From the NCBI GenBank assembly GCA_030562195.1, contig JAUJPP010000005.1, positions 12,954,826-13,018,825 on the forward strand: DNA of 64,000 bases, read 5' to 3'. The stretch is from Nipponacmea schrenckii (taxonomy: Eukaryota; Mollusca; Gastropoda; Lottiidae). Below are positions 12,701-21,700 of this stretch, piece by piece (within the stretch, counting starts at the first letter, position 1; every line of letters begins with the position of its first letter). The notes below the pieces were generated by a model. It was given only the letters and a program-made list of their open reading frames with translations. It was not told where the DNA came from and made no database searches. The translations under genes were made by a program, and so were the position numbers.

Positions 12701-15700
12701 CCTTTACGAAATGTTCTACGTGTTATATTAGCTGCTTCTATAAAAATATTTTTTAAATGCTGTTAATGTTTGTATGGAATATCTAACAGTGAACAATCAC
12801 CTAGGCTGAATTCAAATAAAAACAGTTTGTAGAAACAATAAACAGTGGTAGCCAAGCAGAGATAATTGCCTTAAAGTCAATTCCAGTAATTAGATTTTAA
12901 GTTGAGATCGTGCAGTTATGTTCACTACAAAAATGTTAGTATCTTTTGTGGAATTCTATTTCAAATGTCTTTATACTTAAAAACATTTAAAATTTCAAGT
13001 CTCGGTCAAAAAATATTCATCAGTTGGACAGGTGCAATGACTAAAGTATAGAATCTTAAATAACCTGATATATCAATAAAACTTAGTAATTATGAAAAAA
13101 CAGTTCTTAGTATGTTTCAAATCTAACTTAGTTTGATGGATCATAACTTAGTTCTATTTATCTACATGTATATATTAGATTAGAGTGGGATTCTGTCATA
13201 TAGTTCTGACACCAGGTGAGACCACTGATAAACAGTATGGCCAAGTTAAAAAATTTGAAATCCATCCTAAAGGGTGATATACCAAAGATATAACAAAATG
13301 GGTTCTGTTTGTGCTTCATAGGAAGTGTTCTGAAATCAATTTATGAGAAACTTACGCTCAATGGGTTTTCCATTGATAAACCATTGGACATCTGGTTCTG
13401 GATTGCCCTTTCCTTCACAAAGAAATGTAGCATCTTCATTAACACCAGCTTCAATATCTTGTGGTTTTTTAGTCCAGCGTGGCTTGGCTAAAAAAATATA
13501 TACAATACATTTCATTTTGTATTATGCAATGGAATAACATATCATTCAAGCATGATATGAATGTGAATGAGGCTAAATTGTGGACCATTATACCAAAGAT
13601 ATACCAAAGATATTTATCAAAATCTTTGATGTGGTGTCAAGAAGTTTGTGAATGTTCAATTTGTGAAAGTATGAACATCAACTAGTTAGTTGTTAGTGTT
13701 GACATAAGATTTATCTACTGGTTACGTATCACTATGTTTATATACTACTATACTGGTTACGTATCACTATGTTTATTTACTTCTATACTGGTTACGTATC
13801 ACTATGTTTATTTACTTATCTACTGGTTACGTATCACTATGTTTATATACTACTGCGCATGATCAACAGGGGTTTTTATGTATTGTCCTGTTTGTATTAT
13901 CATCTACATCAATAAATAATCATCAACATCAACTATGGTTTTCAGTTAGTACTAACAGACTGATAGTTTCATAGAACAGGTTAAACAACAATAGATTAAA
14001 CAATTATACTAACCTTCAACAATAAGTCTGAATCGGTGTCTAATAGGTTCTCGATAAATACCATTAAAACCTGAACATTCATATTCCCCACCATCATTAT
14101 ACTGTACCTTCTTTATGACAAATTCAAATTTATCGCTAGACTGTTTCATTCTTTTATCATCAAAAGCTTCACCTTCCATACGTTTCCACGTTATTCTTGG
14201 CTGAGGACTGCAAAACAATATAAGAGGTTTTGAGATTACAATGCAAAGATAAGATTGTTGAAATGAATTTCATAACGGAAGTATATTGAGAATATCAAAT
14301 TTTATAACAGAAGTATATTGAGAATATCAAATTTTATAACAGAGGTATATTGAGAATATCAAATTTTATAACAGAGGTATATTGAGAATATCAAATTTTA
14401 TAACAGAGGTATATTGAGAATATCAAATTTTATAACAGAGGTATATTGAGAATATCAAATTTTATAACAGAAGTATATTGAGAATATCAAATTTTATAAC
14501 AGAAGTATATTGAGAATATCAAATTTTATAACAGAAGTATATTGAGAATATCAAATTTTATAACAGAAGATTAATAATTTAAAAGATTTTATATCAAATT
14601 TTATAACAGAAGTATATTGAGAATATCAAATTTATAACAGAAGTATATTGAGAATATCAATTTTATAACAGAAGTATATTGAGAATATCAAATTTTTAAC
14701 AGAAGCATATTGTGAATATCAAATTTTATAACAGAAGTATATTGAGAATATCAAATTTATAACAGAAGTATATTGAGAATATCAAATTTTATAACAGAAG
14801 TATATTGAGAATATCAAATTTTATAACAGAAGATATTGGAATATCAAATTTTATAACAGAAGTATATTGAGAATATCAAATTTATAACAGAAGTATATTG
14901 AGAATATCAAATTTATAACAGAAGTATATTGAGAATATCAAATTTTATAACAGGAGTTCACTGAATATATCAAATTTTATAGCAGGAGTGTACTGTAAAT
15001 ATCAATTTTAACAGAAGTGACTGACTATATCAAATTTTATAACAGAATCAGTACTGAATATTATAAATTTTATAGGGGGAGTGTACTGAATATATCAAAT
15101 TCTAAACCAGAAGTGTACTGAATATATCAAATTTTATAGCAGGAGTAATCGATATAATATTGTAAAGTATAAATGAAGATATTAAGAATATGAAGATCAT
15201 TATGTTTCCAGACTAAAATAGAAGTTGTATATGATAATACAATATTGATTAAATAGAAATCAATATGTCTGCTGTTTGTAAATTACAGTCTACAGTCAGA
15301 TTACAGTTCCAATAGCCACTATACTGTTTATCAAAATCAGGTCATGGAGATAAAATATATAGAATGATTATATTCCATTATCTTTCGTTTAAGGAAATGT
15401 AAAGAGGAATTCTCAATACAAATTTCCACCACTTCAAAAGCCTGAATGAGGTCTGAAATTCCTGAAAATGCCCGAGATTGAGTTCATACCATTTATCAAT
15501 ACACGTTTGAAGTTATTGACATTTCTTATCTTAATTTTTATAGTATTATTTCCAACCAAATATTGCTATCATCTCCTAATTGTTTTTTATCATTTTTAAA
15601 AGAAATTTTAGATTGTATTTAAGAAACTAAAAGTATATCTGATACAGAGCAAATATTGTGTCAGCCATGACTCCTTACTAGGCCTCATTATTACAATTGT

Positions 15701-18700
15701 CTTACTATCATACTGGGATTCCTTGTATTTAAGGCCTGCCGTTAATAATGAGTTTTTAGTTTGTAATTTAAGATGATGGGCTTAAATTAAAAAGTACTTT
15801 AAGAGTACCGTACTTCAGTGACGACACCTTTCGAGGTCATTACAGATGGTGGTGATGACGATTGACAACAGAAAATTAGAAAGCTCAATAACAAAGAGTT
15901 CAAGGAGTTTTATTATCATGATGGAATTTTCCCTCACACTTTAATACCTCTGTTTTGAAAAGATGTTTGTGGAATAAATAAGATTTGTTTCATAAGAAGT
16001 TAAAAAGATTAAAGTTTTATTTGTATTTTATGACCTTTCGTATATAAGCACAGGGCTCAATTTCAGGAAACAATGTTTCTTTAATCAAATGGGTCAAATT
16101 GGACTGTAAGCCTAGGGCTAAAATACAAAGATTCCCGGCAACTTATTATGTTTAAAAGACCAGGTTTGCTATTTGTTTGACCTAACATACCATGGTCTTA
16201 GAATCAGGAAATATTAGTAATCAGCAATAATGTTCACAGATCAACCCATCATTTCTGGAGAATCTGTGATATATCAAGAACACAGACTTTGCGATTTAAG
16301 ACATATTTCATATAATTTATACCCAAATAAACACCAAAAAATTGTGGTACTTACTTGCCAGAGAAAATACATTTAAAGCGTACAGTTTTACCAACAAGTC
16401 CCATAACATCAGTGTCAGAATGCCATAACATTTCAACAGGCATGTTAGAATCTCGCACTACAAAATATAAAATATTATCTTAATCTATTTGATTTTAACT
16501 TGACTTCAATATTACACCAGAATGAATTGAGCTTCATGAATAAATGATAGCAAACAAAATTTAGAGATTGACATGTAGACACGAAATAAAATAAAATAAA
16601 ACAGATATAAACAGATTTCCATAAACTCCAAAGAAAGTTGTGAACATTATTATCCAGTATAACTCTTTGTTCTTAATGCTTATACATTTATAGAATACGA
16701 TATATCAGACGAATACAGAGTGAAGGAAAAGTGTTAATTTAGAAGAATCACATGATTTTATCCAAACTCGTATTATAAATTTACATTTTGTGTTCTAGAG
16801 TCTAGATTCTAGACCCTTCATCAAACAAGTTTAAAAAATATTTTGGTTCAGACAAAGTTTGAGTCTAAATACAAATAATAATGAAAAAAATGTCCAACAT
16901 TATAAGATAATTTCTTGATTAAAGTGTCACAATAGAGATATGAGATTTCATATATTTTCAATAAATGTAAAGTTAGAAATGAAATGTATTAGGGTGTTCC
17001 AAATCCAAAGACTTGCCCCTTATCACCAAAATATAAAGTTAAAATGAGCATGCAGAAAAATTGGGTATATGAGTTTTAAGCGCTAAAGCAGATGCATGGA
17101 AGCCATTATCCAAATAATGTTAATGAATTAGCATATGATATGATGTCATTGATGAAACTTAATAGAAAGAAATATATGATAACATGTCTGGTTCAAGGAA
17201 TTCTTAGCCATCCATACAACAAACACACAAGTCATCAACACACAGTAAACACAGTGATTTTCAGCCTATCAAAAATTCTATCAGTATCAACAAGTACCTC
17301 AGAATCAAACGGAGCCTTCAATAACATTTATGTCTAGAATTATCAACTTTTGACAGTTAAAATGATGATTCTAGAGAAATGTAGAGCTATAGAAAAGACA
17401 TTCGTAGAAATAGAATGTAAAATTCATAGTATGAGGTATTTTTGAAGACTATTTACATGTATTAAATGTCCAAATCAACCCTGGAAAATGGTGAACCATG
17501 CCCTTTAAGAAAAAAAGCTGCAACCTTGTTTCAGACCTGCTCAATTCCATCAAGTGGCCATCAAGAAGTGCCATTGTTTGTGGTGTTTGAAAATCACTGT
17601 TTTACAATGTTAACCATGCTTAATTCAATTCAACACACTTTCAAAATATTGTATTTACAACTTCAAGATTTCATTTCAAAAAATAATTCTGGGAAGCATT
17701 CTTCATATCTCATAACTCAACAAATGCTGCAAAAATACTCAAAAGCTATTCATCTCCATGCTGGGACTAGGGGATGGTAAAGGGATGAAAAGGGACATGT
17801 AAGTAACTTGTTGCCAATTAAGTTATGTAGAATTTTTGATACCGATATATTTTGAAGGTAAATGACATCAGGGGAAAAACACAGAATAAACATTCTCTGC
17901 AATAAGCTTTTCATTCCAATAATCCTTTATTTATTTCACCATTCTCAGTGTAGGTTTTAAAAGAAGACAGTGGTCTAGTAAGTTAAGTAATGATTATGTT
18001 AATCTAATGTTAAGAGAACTCCACACTGCCAGGGTCAGTTGTTTTTCTACTCCTGAAATTATAGTTTCAATCTCTCAGTTTCTACCCAAAATAGTTTATT
18101 AATTTGCAGCCACTGGAGTGAACAACACAGCAATATATTCTAGTAGCTATGTTTTATAAGCAAAAATCATAGCAACATAGATCACCACCATTTTGAATCG
18201 TAACTCATACTAAGGTTGTGATATTTCAAGAAAACTTTTAAATCACATTAAAAGCTATAGACATGGCCTTAAATGTGATTTGTAGGATATGTTGAAATAT
18301 CATAACCATTATCAAATTTGATTTAAAATGGATACAAGTGAACTATGTTCATGTATTACTGCCATGTAAGAACCAACAAGTTTTGTATATGATAATGTAA
18401 TATGATTAACTGGTAACTTATATAGAGATGATTAATGGTATAATCAAAATCCAATTCTCAATAGACCATAGATCTTATTATTCAGACCCATTTTGAAAAT
18501 GAACAAAGCACCATTTTGTGCTTTTAACATAAGAAAATGGCTAACACTTTGTGATTTCAAGATGAAATCTTTCACAAGGTAAAGAACTTATTAAAACAGA
18601 CTTCCCCTTAGCTGTAAATCAGATTAATTATGTCTGTTTAAAGATGACACTGATTGTAATTAACAGCATTCCATCTTTAATAATTAAATGTTCACTGTGG

Positions 18701-21700
18701 CATTTACAACAAGGCATAATTAAGAATAATATTGAAAGAGATTGAAACTATTAAAGTAAGGTACCGGTATATATTATTAAACTACAATATCTACTGAAAG
18801 CTACATTAATAATAATAGTCATAATATCTAGAAAATGTCAATACTTCAGTCACCACCCATTACATTATAATTATTACACTTACTCTTAGTTGTATCTACA
18901 AATAAATAGGAAAATTTCATTTAACACAAAATTGGTGCAATACAAAATAAATAAAGAAAGAATAAAGCTTAATATATAATAAAATTTGAATGGTGAGACG
19001 ATTCTTGAATTTGCGATTTGATAAATTAAACAATACTCATACAATGCTATAATTGAATCAGGTTTTTTTTCTCAATAATAGTAAAAAATTTGGAGTCATA
19101 ATTTATAATTTGTCACTTTATAAAAGATTAGAAATTATTTTTTGTAATGAAAATTGTATTATTTTATAAAAGGAAGTAAATAAATGAAAAGTACTGTAAC
19201 ATCATGGTTATTCAGTAAGATTCATTGTTGTGAATTGTTGTGAATCATTGTGAATTGTCGTGAATTGTTGCGAATCATTGTGGATCGTTGTGAATCGCTG
19301 TGAATCATTGTGGATCGTTGTGAATCGCTGTGAATCATTGTGGATCGTTGTGAATCGTTGTGAATTATTGTGAATTGTTGTGAATCATTTATTTTAATTG
19401 TTGTGAATTGTTGTGAATCAATGTTGTGAATTGTTGTGAATCATTGTGAATTGTTGTGAATCTTTGTTGTGAATATGTTGTGAATCATTGTGAATTGTTG
19501 TGAATAGTTGTGAATTGTTGTGAATGGTTGTGAATTGTTGTGAATCATTGTGAATTGTTGTGAATTGTTGAGTATTGTTGCAACCCTAGATATTTGGTAC
19601 GAACTTAAAACAAAGTATAGTAACTTACATAGTTAATTACTTCAGTAAAAAATTTTAAAATAAATAAGAAGGCAAAGATAAAAACAAAAGTACACATATG
19701 TGCAACAAAATACAAGACAAATAAAATGTGCAATAAAAATAAAAATATATTTTTCCGTTTGAAATATTCCAGAGATTCAAGAGATTTTTGAATGCACAAA
19801 ATCATAATGTTTGTATGTTTGAATAAAATAGAATGGATCATGCCAAACTCAATGAAAAGATATTAATAGTATTAGTGATTGAAAATGTACTGAGAAATCG
19901 TGTATAGATCTATTTTTTTCTGGGGCGGACAAAGGTTAAAGGTGAAAAAGTGGAACACAAAGGTCCCAAGACTGATTGTGTATAGTACAGGATTAGCCAT
20001 TAAGACAATCATATCCATACCCTTTCAGCCCCAAGTTTCACTTAGTCTAAACTTTTTTCCAAATCTGTCTTTCATAAGAAAAAATTCGAAATTAAAACAA
20101 CAAGTGGTCTATGACATCATCAAACACTTAGTTTAAATGGATTTGCAGGAACCACAGTTTATTGAAAATTGAACGGTGCCAATTAGATAAGCCCTTTTAT
20201 ACTGAAACAATGAAGATTTTTATGATCCACTGAATTTCTGGACTAGATCAGCATCTTTTAATACAAAGGATAATGATTTGTACAAACACAAACAATCAAC
20301 TGTAGGTAAAATTGTTAATGACTTACTTCCTAATGGCTCAATAATCTTGTCTTCACCTTTACCAAATGATCGTAACTGTACATTATTAGAAAAACAAACA
20401 TACTTGTTCCCATCTTGAGCATCTTCTGGTTTTACATTGGTTATATACAAATTACCTGTAATATACAACAGAAATATTTAAACATATTAACTCTGCTAAA
20501 ACATTTGAGTAAATACACACAATGCCAATAATACCTGAAAATATTTCTAAAATATATTAAAAATACCGTACATTATTATTATAAATACAATTGAATTTTA
20601 TTTTGTACTTTTGTACTTTATTTTTTGGTTCAATTTTAATTGAAATTTGGAAATAGAAGGACGAGAAATATTTGATCATGTTTCTGACAAAGGCATTAAG
20701 TCGAAATGTTATTAAACAGGACAATTTTATACATTTTTTAATTGTTTTCCCCTATTTTGGGAATTTGTGATATTATTATTATAGTTGTTTCTGTTAGGAC
20801 GTAACAACAAGGTGTTAAGGATCACTAAACGAGCGCAACCCTAGCACATGTGCAAAGGTCAGCGTCGATGTCTCCATGCTTTTATTATTGTCAGTTGTGT
20901 TAATGAGATTGATGATGTAAGATGTGCATCTTACTAATAAATATATATAGTATCATAATGGTGTATTGAATGACATTTAACACAAGGGTTTTGAACTCTC
21001 GTCAATTTGACTTGACTTGTTAATGTTAACAAAGTGTTATCCTGATAAGACACTGAATTCACATTTTGTTCGCCCTTCAGAGCTTTTTACCTAATTTGAT
21101 TTAGATGGACATTTTAATTGAAGCAAATCTTGCTATTCACCATAAGTCCAGACTCAAAATTCTCTAAGATTTTGTATCTAATTTCATAATCTGTTCATCC
21201 ATTTTTTTTTTTTTTGTAGATACAAAATCAGAATAGTCCTTATCATTGATATTCAGGTACGAAAAAAGATAGGTAGGTCTTATCTATATATTTTCTAGGT
21301 AGGTCTTATCTATATATTTTCTAGTAATCTTATCTATATATTTTCTAGTTATCTTATCTATATATTTCCTAGTAATCTTATCTATATATTTTCTAGTAAT
21401 CTTATCTATATATTTTCTAGTAATCTTATCTATATATTTTCTAGTTATCTTATCTATATATTTTCTAGTTATCTTATCTATATATTTTCTAGTAATCTTA
21501 TCTATATATTTTCTAGTTATCTTATCTATATATTTTCTAGTAATCTTATCTATATATTTTCTAGTTATCTTACCTATATATTTTCTAGTAATATTTACCT
21601 GAGTAATCCATAGTCACCCGATCATCTAGATTAACAAAATCAAATAAATCCTGATTTTCAGAATCATAATCTGTTTCATAATCTCCTTCAGCCACTTTCT

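Larger units (their letters stand above)
11699..13355. other. Introns 8-10 (11699-12016, 12199-12593, 12738-13355), nothing recognised
   Basis: Plain AT-rich introns between Ig4 and Ig5 exons. Confidence 0.65.

Noticed and set aside
17092..17780. Two plus-strand frames of 81 and 104 codons
   Set aside because: No recognisable motif, no splice-supported extension, ordinary AT-rich intron composition.
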